This document shows, one piece after another, positions 8,577 through 16,377 of a DNA stretch of 28,284 nucleotides. Positions within the stretch are counted from its first letter, which is position 1. Each line of letters starts with the position of its first letter. The notes beneath the pieces were generated by a model. That model searched no databases. It worked only from the letters and a program-made list of their open reading frames with translations, and had not been told where the DNA came from. Source of the stretch: a virus. A program made the position numbers and the translations under genes. The stretch covers positions 1-28,284 of IMG/VR virus record IMGVR_UViG_3300042306_001149, one strand, 5' to 3'.

Positions 8577-9904
8577 ACTAATAATCCTTCAGGTGTGATT
8601 TTAATTTCTTTTCCTTTGTTTTCAAAAACTAAGTTATTTTTGTTAGTTTTTCCAACAATTTTTGCTCCTGAGTTTTCTTCTAAAAATTTTTGAGAAGCTA
8701 ATTCTTGTTCGATAGTTTCAGTTAATTTAACAACTGATTTCATTTTTCTTCTAACTTCCGTAATTGTTCTTGTTTTTTTCTCCGCGGTTTTTTGTCTACT
8801 TTCAACAATTTCTTTCTTAGAAACTTCAAAGTATTTTGATAATACTTTATCTACTTTAGACTCTCCAAAAATACTATCAAAGATAGCACCATTTCCTAAG
8901 TCAGAATGTCTTCTCTTAAATTTTGAATGTCTACGATGTTTTTCAAATTCTTCGTCATCAAAAATATCATCAGGATTAACTTCGTCAACATCATCATATT
9001 CATATCCTTCTTCCATATCACCTTCCATTGGGATGTCCATGTCAGCTTGAATATCTTCAACTTCAGTATCGTCAGTTAAGTCTTCACCATCCATATCGTC
9101 TCCACCTAAATCTTCAGTTTCATCTTCAAATTTAGATAAAATATCTTCTCTATCTTCTTCAGTTAATTCATTCAAATCAAATGATGACAACACCATATTG
9201 ATAACGTATTTCATATTCTCAGAAGTCATTCCTTCTTCAGAATCTAATGTTCTAATTTTTTGAGTTAATTTACCTGTTAACTTTTGAATTGTTTTGAAAG
9301 TTACTTGTTCGTTAGAACCTCCTTCATCCTCTACATCAACTTCAGTATCAACATCAACTTCAGTATCCATACCCATATCATCCATACCTGTGTCATCCAT
9401 ACCTGTATCTTCCATACCTGTGTCTTCCATACCCATATCCATTGGTGATGGTGGTAATTCCGGAGATGGAACCGCTGGTGGTGCAGAAGGAACTTCATCA
9501 GGTACCGGCATATCCATTTTTGGTTTTGGTGTTTTTAATGTGAATTTTTTTTGTTCACCATATAGAGACAAACCTTCTTCATTCTCGTTAAGTCTATTTA
9601 ACTCACCAGCAACTAAGTTTAATCTTTTGAATGCTTGTGAATACGAAGAATAGTATTTTCTATTTTTCATTGGCTCAATATAATCTGTTTCAGATTCTGA
9701 GATAGTTTTCTTAATGATATAACCTTGTCTCTCTTTAACAATTTCATATTTATTACCATCCGCAAGACCAATAGAATATTCTGATTTCGCAGTTTCGTTT
9801 ATACGATTAGGAATTACCTCGTTAAAACGAGCAATCTCCATAATTCTTTTTAATTTTTGGTCCCCTGTTAGCTTTTCACTACCAATTGGTTTTAAATTTC
9901 CCAT
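8573..9904 (-). CDS. Acidic scaffold-like protein with pentapeptide repeats
   Basis: This 443-residue protein has an N-terminal folded-looking domain (about 1-110), a Pro-rich linker (about 130-152) and a highly acidic repeat region with tandem GMEDT/GMDDT pentads followed by TEVDVDTEVDVED. A long acidic helical stretch, a basic patch KHRRHSKFKRRHS (about 333-345) and a helical C-terminus with a final beta segment follow. The alternation of acidic and basic disordered segments around helices is typical of prohead core or scaffold proteins, but no specific family is recognised. It is the first of a tightly overlapping gene set leading to terminase. Confidence 0.72.
   Translation of the reverse strand: MGNLKPIGSEKLTGDQKLKRIMEIARFNEVIPNRINETAKSEYSIGLADGNKYEIVKERQGYIIKKTISESETDYIEPMKNRKYYSSYSQAFKRLNLVAGELNRLNENEEGLSLYGEQKKFTLKTPKPKMDMPVPDEVPSAPPAVPSPELPPSPMDMGMEDTGMEDTGMDDTGMDDMGMDTEVDVDTEVDVEDEGGSNEQVTFKTIQKLTGKLTQKIRTLDSEEGMTSENMKYVINMVLSSFDLNELTEEDREDILSKFEDETEDLGGDDMDGEDLTDDTEVEDIQADMDIPMEGDMEEGYEYDDVDEVNPDDIFDDEEFEKHRRHSKFKRRHSDLGNGAIFDSIFGESKVDKVLSKYFEVSKKEIVESRQKTAEKKTRTITEVRRKMKSVVKLTETIEQELASQKFLEENSGAKIVGKTNKNNLVFENKGKEIKITPEGLLV
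9367..9441. repeat. In-frame 15-bp tandem repeat
   Basis: The heptamer CCATACC recurs at 9367, 9382, 9397, 9412 and 9427, an exact 15-bp period, encoding five copies of a G-M-(E/D)-D-(T/M) pentad in the gene at 8573-9904. Units differ at single bases. Because the period is a multiple of three, slippage would change the copy number without a frameshift. Confidence 0.8.
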
Positions 9905-9925
9905 TGTATATTAATTTGTTTGTTT

Positions 9926-10771
9926 TTAATTATTTAATCCGTTAACTCCACCTAACGTAATTGCGTTTAACTGAGCGAATGGTACTCCATTTGCATCAGT
10001 GAATATAGGGTGTGGTGCAACTCCATTTGCTGGTCCTCCTATAGTAATTGACCCACCACTAAAATTACCTAATATTTCAACTGTGTATGCGTATTGATTA
10101 TCCACACTATAACCTGATAATGGATATGGACTTGGTGACGGTGTTGGTGTACTTGTTGGTGTTGGCGTATTTGTTGGTGTCTTAGTAACTGTTGGAGTGT
10201 TTGTTGCAGTTACTGACGGTGTATTTCTTGGAGTTGAAGTATTTGTTGGTGTTACTGTCGGAGTACTAGTTTTTGTCGTAGTTACCGATGGTGTTGGTGT
10301 ATTTGTTGGAGTTGAAGTATTTGTTGTAGTTACTGTTGTAGTTACAGTTGGTGTATTTGTTGGAGTTGAAGTATTTGTTGTAGTTACTGTTGGAGTGTTT
10401 GTTGTAGTTACAGTTGGTGTATTTGTTGGAGTTCTAGTAACAGTAGGCGTATTTGTTGCCGTCACTGAAGGTGTCGGTGTATTTGTCGCAGTATTTGTTG
10501 GTGTTTGAGTTAAAGTAGGTGTTGGAGTTGGTGTTGGATTTGCGGATAAACAAGCCCCACAATCACCGTAATCCGTAGATATAGTTGTCACAGTATCGAC
10601 ACCTGTAGATGGCTCAGCATTATCAATAATATCGTAACAACCATCGTCAGTCGCTCCGTTGAATGTTAAATAATAGTTTCCGTTTACCGCAGGTAGTGAT
10701 GAACTATTAAAATCAACTAATATTGCGGGACCGCCCGAACAAGCACCTATAAGATATGTAACTAAAGCCAT
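9926..10771 (-). CDS. Thr/Pro-repeat virion-type protein
   Basis: This 281-residue protein has three parts. The N-terminal domain (1-78) contains Cys11 and a later DYGDCGAC pair. A low-complexity arm (about 80-215) is made of VTxTNTPT-like units, and a Gly/Asn-rich C-terminal domain follows (about 216-281). The repeat arm is a mucin-like, probably extended and solvent-exposed stalk. Proteins with such Thr/Pro arms in phages are usually head decorations or fibre components; that role is inferred. No signal peptide or transmembrane segment is seen. TATTTAT precedes the start by 15 nt. Gene ends lie 21-55 nt from the neighbours, so it may be a late-promoted gene within the morphogenesis run. Confidence 0.75.
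   Translation of the reverse strand: MALVTYLIGACSGGPAILVDFNSSSLPAVNGNYYLTFNGATDDGCYDIIDNAEPSTGVDTVTTISTDYGDCGACLSANPTPTPTPTLTQTPTNTATNTPTPSVTATNTPTVTRTPTNTPTVTTTNTPTVTTTNTSTPTNTPTVTTTVTTTNTSTPTNTPTPSVTTTKTSTPTVTPTNTSTPRNTPSVTATNTPTVTKTPTNTPTPTSTPTPSPSPYPLSGYSVDNQYAYTVEILGNFSGGSITIGGPANGVAPHPIFTDANGVPFAQLNAITLGGVNGLNN
10140..10530. repeat. Degenerate short tandem repeats encoding the Thr/Pro arm
   Basis: The plus strand carries many copies of GTATTTGTTGGAGTT-like and GTAGTTACTGTTGGAGT-like units, the complement of codons for TNTPT and VTTT. Blocks such as the TTGGAGTTGAAGTATTTGTTGTAGTTAC type occur at least twice nearly unchanged (about 10307-10390), indicating recent duplication. An open plus-strand frame through the repeat is only a by-product of codon composition. 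Confidence 0.75.
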
Positions 10772-10786
10772 TAAATTTTTTTATTT

Positions 10787-10793
10787 ATAAATA
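10787..10793 (-). promoter_or_regulatory. TATTTAT motif upstream of Thr/Pro-repeat gene
   Basis: Sense-strand TATTTAT, 15 nt before the ATG at 10771. The palindromic flank also gives TATAAATA on the same strand, the T4 late promoter sequence. Confidence 0.4.
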
Positions 10794-10826
10794 TACGATT
10801 ATTAACAATTATTGAAATTTTACCAA

Positions 10827-11558
10827 CTAATCCTCCATTTTTCTTTCAACGGAGAGTTCTTTGTCTGTACCTTTATTGATTGAATCAAATAATTTTTCAA
10901 TATGTTCGGACCTTCTCAAATATTTAAACACTAAATTTTCATAGGATAATTCCCCATCACCATCCAATCCGGATTGACGATATTTTTTTAATTTGTCTTT
11001 AAGTGATTCAAGAACTTTGACATCTCCATTTTCAACGGCAGTATCAATTTTTTCAACCCAATTTTGTATTTTATCCTCAAGAACTTTTTTATCTATTTCT
11101 AAATTCATTTTCTTTGGAACATTAATCCATTTGTTATTCATCACAGAATAAACTCCCGAACTAATATGTGGCTCTTCAGCATCTTGAGCATATAATTCAA
11201 CATCATACCCAAAAATTTTAATATTATGTTTGTCGTTAAAAAGTTGTTTTTTTAAATTAAAAAGCTCTTTGTATAATTCATCCTCGTCTCCGTATTCGTC
11301 CATGTCAACAATAATGTGTAAATCAAAATCAGAAAATTCTGACCAATTAAAATTTGAAAGAGAACCGGTTAGGACAACATCTTCAACAAATACATCATCA
11401 CCCAAATAGTTGACAAATTCCTCAGCAATACGCTCAAGAGCTTTTCTAACTTTAGGAATCATAGTTGACTTTTTAGGGTCAGTAGGATTTTCCCATACTT
11501 TTGGGTTAAGTGTTTCTTTAATAGTGAAACTATTAAGTATTTGTTGTAATTTACTCAT
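10827..11558 (-). CDS. Nucleotidyltransferase-fold protein
   Basis: This 243-residue protein carries the Pol-beta-type nucleotidyltransferase signature: VVLTGSLSNFNWSEFSDFDLHI, with Gly65-Ser66 and the metal-binding pair Asp77 and Asp79. A further acidic strand, DVELYAQD near residues 115-122, could supply the third carboxylate. Such domains transfer NMP groups to nucleic acids, antibiotics or proteins; the substrate here cannot be told. The C-terminal half (about 135-243) is helical and charged. It is preceded by a KTSC-domain gene and followed by the Thr/Pro-repeat gene. TATTTAT lies exactly 4 nt before the ATG. Confidence 0.8.
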   Translation of the reverse strand: MSKLQQILNSFTIKETLNPKVWENPTDPKKSTMIPKVRKALERIAEEFVNYLGDDVFVEDVVLTGSLSNFNWSEFSDFDLHIIVDMDEYGDEDELYKELFNLKKQLFNDKHNIKIFGYDVELYAQDAEEPHISSGVYSVMNNKWINVPKKMNLEIDKKVLEDKIQNWVEKIDTAVENGDVKVLESLKDKLKKYRQSGLDGDGELSYENLVFKYLRRSEHIEKLFDSINKGTDKELSVERKMED

Positions 11559-11562
11559 TATT

Positions 11563-11569
11563 ATAAATA
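11563..11569 (-). promoter_or_regulatory. TATTTAT-N4-ATG motif
   Basis: Sense-strand TATTTAT between the KTSC gene stop and the nucleotidyltransferase ATG, with exactly 4 nt separating motif and start. If it is a -10 element, the transcript would be leaderless or nearly so. Confidence 0.45.
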
Positions 11570-11812
11570 CTACAGTTTCTTATACTTGTAGGCTTTTGAT
11601 ATGTCAGTTACAAAATATTTTCCTTGAGACTCTGCCGCTCTGAATTTTGTGTAGGTTTGGTGTGGAACTTCATCATACTCATACTTGAATCCATTATTAA
11701 ATTCAACAACAAGTTTTTTTGTTTCAGTATCGTATTCTGTTCGTTTAATGTTTGACGATTTTATTTCATTAATAATCTTCGTCCCCTTGATTTCCTCTCT
11801 CGTAATCCCCAT
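11570..11812 (-). CDS. KTSC domain protein
   Basis: This 80-residue protein is dominated by a KTSC domain, a small beta-rich module common in phages and bacteria and named for a Lys-Thr-Ser-Cys motif in other members. It shows the family pattern SSNIKRTEYD, LVVEFNNGFKYEYDEVP and the Tyr-rich C-terminus GKYFVTDI...YKYKKL. Function is unsettled; an RNA-binding role has been suggested for the family. The chosen ATG overlaps the upstream gene by 44 nt, which is long, so a later non-ATG start close to the domain (near residue 14) is possible. Confidence 0.82.
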   Translation of the reverse strand: MGITREEIKGTKIINEIKSSNIKRTEYDTETKKLVVEFNNGFKYEYDEVPHQTYTKFRAAESQGKYFVTDISKAYKYKKL

Positions 11813-12101
11813 CGCTTAGTGGTGTTAGTTCGTTTATGTTTTGTAAAATAGGTTTTAAGTATTCATTAAAATCCTCTTTTTCTACCTCAAAACCTAAGTC
11901 CTTCATCTGTTGAAGTAAATCTCTTATTTCACCACCAAATTTTTCATGAAGGGTCATTAATTGGGCCGAGTAATATGGTGGATTTTCTAAATCCTTTTCA
12001 CTCCACCCTTCTGATTGGAAATATTGTCTTATCTTAAGGTATATTTCAATTATGCGTTGTAACCCAACACTGCTAACTAAAAAATTTTCAAATGGTCTCA
12101 T
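11769..12101 (-). CDS. Hypothetical protein, first gene of the leftward run
   Basis: This 110-residue protein is helical in its N-terminal half (QRIIEIYLKIRQYFQSEG) and acidic at its C-terminus (DGDYERGNQGDEDY). It has no recognised family. TATTTAT lies exactly 4 nt before the ATG, and the plus-strand oxygenase gene starts only 17 nt away on the other strand, so the intervening DNA must serve both directions. It overlaps the KTSC gene by 44 nt. Confidence 0.65.
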   Translation of the reverse strand: MRPFENFLVSSVGLQRIIEIYLKIRQYFQSEGWSEKDLENPPYYSAQLMTLHEKFGGEIRDLLQQMKDLGFEVEKEDFNEYLKPILQNINELTPLSDGDYERGNQGDEDY

Positions 12102-12105
12102 ACTT

Positions 12106-12112
12106 ATAAATA
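12106..12112 (-). promoter_or_regulatory. TATTTAT-N4-ATG motif in a 16-bp divergent gap
   Basis: Minus-strand TATTTAT lies 4 nt before the ATG at 12101. On the plus strand the same bases read TATAAATA (12105-12112), 5 nt before the oxygenase ATG at 12118, so one AT box may serve divergent genes. Confidence 0.4.
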
Positions 12113-12117
12113 TAACT

Positions 12118-12687
12118 ATGGACGCAACTGAAACATTTATTAATCACGGAGATTACAATGTCGAGAATATTTTAAAAATAATCAACGACAATAATTTGGA
12201 TTGGGATGAATTTACCGATAGACAAAAAAGGTATGGGACTGAACATATCCACACAAAAACAATCCCAATAATTTTTGATAAGTCATTTAATTTTAATCAC
12301 TTAAAAATAATCCCAACCACTCATTATCCTTTATTCAAAGAAGAGATTACCAAAATTGAAGACATTATTAAACTCAACACCGGAGAAAATGGTAGAATAA
12401 TGAGAGCAATATTAGTTAAGTTAACTGCGGGAGAATCCATTAGACCTCATGTTGATATTGTAGGGTTTAGTTTAGTTATTTGTCGAAGAATTCACATACC
12501 AATTCAAACAAATGAAGATTGTTTTTTTACTGTAGGTGATGATAAAAGAAATCTAAGATTAGGTGAACTATGGGAAATTAACAACGACAAACAAAAACAC
12601 TCCGTTGATAATTTTGGAAACACCGATAGAATACATTTAATTGTTGATTGGATTGAAGAATCTTTATTTGAATCATATGGTATCTAA
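12118..12687 (+). CDS. Aspartyl/asparaginyl beta-hydroxylase-like 2OG-Fe(II) oxygenase
   Basis: This 189-residue protein matches the Asp/Asn beta-hydroxylase type of 2-oxoglutarate/Fe(II) oxygenases. The metal site would be His111 and Asp113 in RPHVD with His161 in QKHSVDN; Arg171 in DRIHLIVD is placed to bind 2-oxoglutarate. The intervening RRIHIPI and LGELWEINND blocks are typical. The expected reaction is hydroxylation of a protein side chain or another small acceptor. The start at 12118 is chosen over an upstream in-frame ATG at 12052 because the longer form would run into the divergent gene. It overlaps the following sulfotransferase gene by 11 nt, so the two are probably co-translated. 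Confidence 0.85.
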   Translation: MDATETFINHGDYNVENILKIINDNNLDWDEFTDRQKRYGTEHIHTKTIPIIFDKSFNFNHLKIIPTTHYPLFKEEITKIEDIIKLNTGENGRIMRAILVKLTAGESIRPHVDIVGFSLVICRRIHIPIQTNEDCFFTVGDDKRNLRLGELWEINNDKQKHSVDNFGNTDRIHLIVDWIEESLFESYGI

Positions 12688-13354
12688 AACACAAAAAATA
12701 ATATTTTTATATCCCCCAAAAACCGCCTCTAACTCCTTACGTGTTAGTTTAAATGATAATGGGTTTATTGAAGACACTCAAAATGACACATATCTCACAC
12801 CAAAACTTCATTTAAAATTAGATGAAATTATGGTTGCCTATGATATTGAGTCTCTTGACGGATATAAAGTTATACAAGTAACTAGAAATCCTTATGATAG
12901 AATGATATCCGGATATTACCATCAAATTAGAATTTTTAATCGTCCTGACTTTGAATCGAGTGCTTCAATTAGTGGATACACATTTGACCAATTTTTACTT
13001 CATTTAAACTCAACAAAAAATTCTGAAAATTTTATTGATGATTTTTATTGTGATTCATCTCATCACATCAACTATGTTATTGAAAATAAAAAATCATGGG
13101 GAGGGATTCGATTTTACTACACTCAAAGTAGTTGGAAAAATGTAGATTGTGATTTTTATCATTTTAAGTTAGAGGATTTAAGTAAAGACATCAAACCGTT
13201 AAGTGATTTAATCAACTTGCCCTTGTCCCCCTTATATCAAATTAATCCTAACCCTATTAAGGTTAATTATGAAACTCACAAAACACCTCAAAATAAATTA
13301 ATCATTCAAAATTTATTTTCAGAAGATTTCGATATTTTTGGATATGAAAAATAA
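12677..13354 (+). CDS. Sulfotransferase family protein
   Basis: This 225-residue protein carries both PAPS-binding signatures. The 5'-phosphosulfate loop is FLYPPKTASNSLR (about 10-22, related to the IPKTAGTSLR pattern), and the 3'-phosphate site is VTRNPYDRMISGYYH (68-82, with Arg70 and Ser78). It should move a sulfuryl group from PAPS to a hydroxyl or amine, for example on a glycan or modified protein; the acceptor is unknown. No signal peptide or membrane anchor is seen, so it would act in the cytoplasm. The ATG at 12677 lies inside the end of the oxygenase gene, and a bidirectional terminator follows its stop. Confidence 0.85.
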   Translation: MVSKTQKIIFLYPPKTASNSLRVSLNDNGFIEDTQNDTYLTPKLHLKLDEIMVAYDIESLDGYKVIQVTRNPYDRMISGYYHQIRIFNRPDFESSASISGYTFDQFLLHLNSTKNSENFIDDFYCDSSHHINYVIENKKSWGGIRFYYTQSSWKNVDCDFYHFKLEDLSKDIKPLSDLINLPLSPLYQINPNPIKVNYETHKTPQNKLIIQNLFSEDFDIFGYEK

Positions 13355-13385
13355 AACCCCACCTATTGGGCGGGGTTTCTTTTTA
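13354..13385. terminator. Bidirectional terminator
   Basis: AAACCCC (13354-13360) pairs with GGGGTTT (13372-13378), with T runs on both exits (TTTCTTTTTA on plus, TTTTATTTTT on minus). It overlaps both stop codons of the convergent sulfotransferase and UVR genes. Confidence 0.85.
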
Positions 13386-13760
13386 CTTCTTTAATTTCTT
13401 TAATTCGTCACGAATTTCAATCGACCTTTCAAAGTTGTGTTCTTTAATTGATTGTTTCAATTCTTCTTCAAGTTTCGTAATGGTTTCTTGATTAAGTTCC
13501 ATTTTTTTAATTTGGTCTCTAATTTCAACCGCCTTTTCAAAGTCTTCATTTTCGATTGCCAACTCAAGTTGTCGTTTTAAACCATTTGCACCTTTAGGTG
13601 TCTTTGGTTCATTACTTCTATAATAAGTAGTAACTTTCATAGTACCATCTTCAGATACTTTAGTTTGTGATTTCCATTCTCCTAAACGGGAATCGAACTG
13701 AGCGAACATATCATCAAACGCTCTTAAAATGTCATTAAAGTTTTTTTCGTTTCCAAACAT
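13383..13760 (-). CDS. Protein with two UVR motifs, McsA/UvrB-like
   Basis: This 125-residue protein has an N-terminal helical segment (about 1-25, NFNDILRAFDDMFAQFD), a short beta region, then two tandem UVR motifs: LKRQLELAIENEDFEKAVEIRD (about 62-83) and LEEELKQSIKEHNFERSIEIRD (about 97-118). UVR motifs are helical hairpins that mediate protein contacts in UvrB/UvrC and in the ClpC regulators McsA and ClpC itself. The zinc-finger CxxC pairs of bacterial McsA are absent. It is divergent to the phage ClpC-like gene, which also has a UVR motif in its middle domain. A role as ClpC adaptor or regulator is a reasonable inference, not shown. Confidence 0.75.
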   Translation of the reverse strand: MFGNEKNFNDILRAFDDMFAQFDSRLGEWKSQTKVSEDGTMKVTTYYRSNEPKTPKGANGLKRQLELAIENEDFEKAVEIRDQIKKMELNQETITKLEEELKQSIKEHNFERSIEIRDELKKLKK

Positions 13761-13932
13761 AATTTAATTTTTTTATTCAGATTTATTTTTATACCTTTGT
13801 ACTATTCAAATAATATACCATTCGAATAAATATGTCAATATGTCAGGTTAAAAAAAATTTACTGACAATTTGTCGAAAAATTAGGATAAGAATAAAATTT
13901 GATGGACCTTTGTAAAATAAAATTAGAAAACT
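13761..13932. promoter_or_regulatory. Divergent control region of the UVR and ClpC-like genes
   Basis: This 172-bp gap contains two TATGTCA copies 8 bp apart (13831-13837, 13839-13845) and an inverted pair TGTCAG (13841-13846)/CTGACA (13862-13867), which look like operator half-sites. Promoter candidates toward clpC are TACCTTTG (13792-13799), and TTTG (13869-13872) with TAAAATTTG (13893-13901) at a 20-bp spacing, one base longer than the Bacteroidetes -7 consensus. On the minus strand the TTGACATATT region with a downstream TATATT (13817-13822) could serve the UVR gene. Confidence 0.45.
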
Positions 13933-15948
13933 ATGAACGACTTAATGGACGAAAACGACAAATCAGGTAACAGAGCTCAAAAACAAGCTATGGACACAAA
14001 TACTCCTGTATTAGACAATTTCAGTAGAGATTTAAACAAACTAGCTGAGGCAGGTAAATTAGACCCTGTAATTGGTAGAGATGCCGAGATTTTGAGAATC
14101 GCACAAATCCTTTCTCGTAGAAAAAAGAATAACCCTATTATCATAGGTGAACCCGGGTGTGGTAAAACCGCACTTGTTGAGGGTCTTGCCATGAAAATTG
14201 TAAGTGGAGAATGTCCAAGAAACTTAGTGGACAAAAGAATCGTAAACCTTGACTTAACTTCAGTTGTTGCAGGTACAAAGTATCGTGGACAATTCGAGGA
14301 AAGAATGAAAGTAATTATCGAAGAACTAAGTGCTAATCCAAACATCATCGTGTTTATCGATGAGATTCACACATTAGTTGGTTCAGGTAATTCATCAGGT
14401 TCAATGGATGGTTCAAACATCTTCAAACCAGCACTTGCTCGTGGAGAGGTTCAATGTATTGGAGCAACAACTCTTGATGAGTTCCGTAAAAACATTGAGA
14501 AAGACGGAGCGTTGGAACGTAGATTCCAAAAAGTAGTTGTAGAACCATCAACAGTTGCGGAGACAATCGAAATCCTTAAAAATGTTCGTGATAAATACGA
14601 ATCATACCACAAGGTGTTGTATAGTGATGAAGTTGTTGAGACTTGTGTTAAGTTGGCGGACCGTTACATCACTGACCGTGAGTTCCCGGATAAAGCATTT
14701 GACATCTTAGATGAGGTTGGGGCTCGTATGCAAACCGAGATTAAAGTTCCTGAAGTTATTGAGGAATTGAAAAAGAAAGCGGCTGAGATTAAACTTGAAA
14801 AAATGGAAGTAGTTAAAAAACAAAACTACGAACAAGCGGCACAACTTAGAGATAAGGAGAAAAAGTTATTGGTTAAACTTGAGTCCGAGAAAGAAAAGTT
14901 TGCAAAACAAATGGATTTAGAGAAACAAACAATCGCTCTTAACACCGTTTATGAAGTTGTATCAAGTATGACTAAGATTCCTGTGAATAAAATGGACGCT
15001 GACGATTCTAAAGCATTAATGAATTTAGATAAATCAATTATGGGTAAAGTTATTGGTCAAGACCCTGCAGTTATCAAGATTGCAAAATCAATTAAGAGAA
15101 ACCGTTTAGGTATCAAAGACCCTAACAGACCTATTGGTTCATTTATCTTCTTAGGTTCAACCGGAGTGGGTAAAACTCACTTGGCAAAACAATTGGCTAA
15201 AGAGATGTTTGGTACTGAGGATTCACTTATCCGTGTGGATATGTCAGAATACCAAGAAAAACACACCATATCTAAATTAGTTGGAGCACCTCCGGGATAT
15301 GTTGGGTACGAAGAAGGTGGTTTATTAACTGAGAAAGTTAAAAACAAACCATATTCTGTAATCTTATTTGATGAGGTTGAGAAAGCTCACAAAGATGTTT
15401 TCACGGTATTACTTCAAATCTTAGATGATGGACACGTAACCGATAGTTTAGGTAGAAAGATTAACTTCAAGAATACTTTGATTATCCTTACATCTAATTT
15501 AGGTGTTAAGAAATTACAAGACTTTGGTACTGGTATTGGATTCTCTAATAACTCTTACGCAGATGAAGAAGCTAAGAAAGAAATCTTGATGAAAGAGATG
15601 AAGAATTTCTTCTCTCCGGAGTTCATTAACCGTATTGACGACACTATTGTCTTCAATTCATTATCTCCTGAAGATATTGAAAAAATTACAGAGATTGAGT
15701 TAAAGAAATTAATGACTCGTCTTGGTGAGATGAAATATACCGTAACTTATGACGATGAGGTTGTTAAATACCTATCTAAAATTGGATACGATGAAGTATA
15801 TGGAGCAAGACCATTGAAGAGAGCAATTCAAGACAAAATTGAGGACTTGTTATCCGAAGAAGTATTAACCGGTAAAATGGTTGAGGGTAAATCCTACCAA
15901 ATCAAAATGAAGGGTGAGGATATCACAATTCAGAAAAAAGGTAGATAA
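13933..15948 (+). CDS. ClpC/ClpA-like double AAA+ unfoldase without N-domain
   Basis: This 671-residue protein is a Hsp100 unfoldase. The first AAA+ module has Walker A GEPGCGKT (72-79), the pore loop GTKYRGQF (114-121) and Walker B FIDEIH (141-146). The middle segment holds a UVR-like motif (KKQNYEQAAQLRDKEKKLL, near 295-313). The second AAA+ module has Walker A GSTGVGKT (408-415) and the pore motif GAPPGYVGYEEGG. The loop GTGIGF (Ile535-Gly536-Phe537) matches the IGF/IGL/VGF tripeptide by which ClpX, ClpA and ClpC dock onto ClpP. The usual ~140-residue repeated Clp N-domain is missing; only about 25 disordered residues precede the AAA+ core. It should thread proteins into host ClpP, with altered adaptor use. 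A GAAA-loop terminator follows. Confidence 0.92.
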   Translation: MNDLMDENDKSGNRAQKQAMDTNTPVLDNFSRDLNKLAEAGKLDPVIGRDAEILRIAQILSRRKKNNPIIIGEPGCGKTALVEGLAMKIVSGECPRNLVDKRIVNLDLTSVVAGTKYRGQFEERMKVIIEELSANPNIIVFIDEIHTLVGSGNSSGSMDGSNIFKPALARGEVQCIGATTLDEFRKNIEKDGALERRFQKVVVEPSTVAETIEILKNVRDKYESYHKVLYSDEVVETCVKLADRYITDREFPDKAFDILDEVGARMQTEIKVPEVIEELKKKAAEIKLEKMEVVKKQNYEQAAQLRDKEKKLLVKLESEKEKFAKQMDLEKQTIALNTVYEVVSSMTKIPVNKMDADDSKALMNLDKSIMGKVIGQDPAVIKIAKSIKRNRLGIKDPNRPIGSFIFLGSTGVGKTHLAKQLAKEMFGTEDSLIRVDMSEYQEKHTISKLVGAPPGYVGYEEGGLLTEKVKNKPYSVILFDEVEKAHKDVFTVLLQILDDGHVTDSLGRKINFKNTLIILTSNLGVKKLQDFGTGIGFSNNSYADEEAKKEILMKEMKNFFSPEFINRIDDTIVFNSLSPEDIEKITEIELKKLMTRLGEMKYTVTYDDEVVKYLSKIGYDEVYGARPLKRAIQDKIEDLLSEEVLTGKMVEGKSYQIKMKGEDITIQKKGR

Positions 15949-15952
15949 TAAG

Positions 15953-15978
15953 AAAGGGGATGAAAATCCCCTTTTTTT
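15953..15978 (+). terminator. Terminator of the ClpC-like gene
   Basis: GGGGAT (15956-15961), a GAAA tetraloop, ATCCCC (15966-15971) and seven T residues, directly after the stop codon. Confidence 0.9.
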
Positions 15979-15984
15979 ATGTTG

Positions 15985-16326
15985 TTAATTATCGGAATAT
16001 GACTTCCAAATAACCCTGGTGGTTGATAATGGTTCTGTTATAATATTAACATCTAAATCATATGAATTTTGGAACCATTCTTCAACTATATCTTTAGACT
16101 CTCCCCATGATTTACCAAACATATTCATAATAAAACCTACAATATTATCGTCAACGCAGAGTCTACCGTATTTTTCATAATAATCCATAACAACATCACC
16201 ATTTTTCATAAAATAATATAAGTCAGGATAATCAACAGAAACTTTGTGTTTTAACCCTCCATATTCATCTTCCAACCACTTATTGATTAGACTATCAACC
16301 CTATTTTCGTTAATTAATATTTTCAT
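15985..16326 (-). CDS. Hypothetical protein
   Basis: This 113-residue protein has a MKILINENRVDSLINKWLEDEYG opening, followed by an acidic, Tyr/Trp-rich mixed alpha/beta sequence. The opening, a short strand MKxxxxxE followed by an amphipathic helix, recurs in other hypothetical proteins of this window (17238-18374 and 19344-20822), which suggests a shared N-terminal module. No catalytic motif is visible. TATTTAT lies exactly 4 nt before its ATG. It is convergent to the ClpC-like gene and ends 7 nt beyond that terminator. Confidence 0.7.
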   Translation of the reverse strand: MKILINENRVDSLINKWLEDEYGGLKHKVSVDYPDLYYFMKNGDVVMDYYEKYGRLCVDDNIVGFIMNMFGKSWGESKDIVEEWFQNSYDLDVNIITEPLSTTRVIWKSYSDN

Positions 16327-16330
16327 ATTA

Positions 16331-16337
16331 ATAAATA
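16331..16337 (-). promoter_or_regulatory. TATTTAT-N4-ATG motif
   Basis: The minus strand reads GGGTATTTATTAATATGAAA, with 4 nt between TATTTAT and ATG. The starts of the genes at 19344 and 22915 are almost identical. Confidence 0.5.
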
Positions 16338-16346
16338 CCCTAAAAC

Positions 16347-16372
16347 AAAAAAGAGACCATTTGGTCTCTTTT
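16347..16372 (-). terminator. Terminator after the metallopeptidase gene
   Basis: On the minus strand AAAAGAGACCA pairs with TGGTCTCTTTT around AA, followed by TTTTTTGTTTTA. It starts 6 nt after the stop of the gene at 16378-17220. Confidence 0.85.
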
Positions 16373-16377
16373 GTATT

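Noticed and set aside
9294-9653. CRISPR-like or phase-variable repeat array at 9367-9441 and 10140-10530
   Set aside because: The repeats are contiguous, in frame and protein-coding with no unique spacers.
10197-10508. Plus-strand open frame of Val/Gly/Phe repeats
   Set aside because: It is the complement of the Thr/Pro repeat codons of the real minus-strand gene.
12105-12112. T4 late promoter TATAAATA on the plus strand for the oxygenase gene
   Set aside because: The same bases serve the minus gene as TATTTAT-N4-ATG, and the plus-strand orientation is not repeated before other plus genes, so a separate T4-type late promoter is not claimed.
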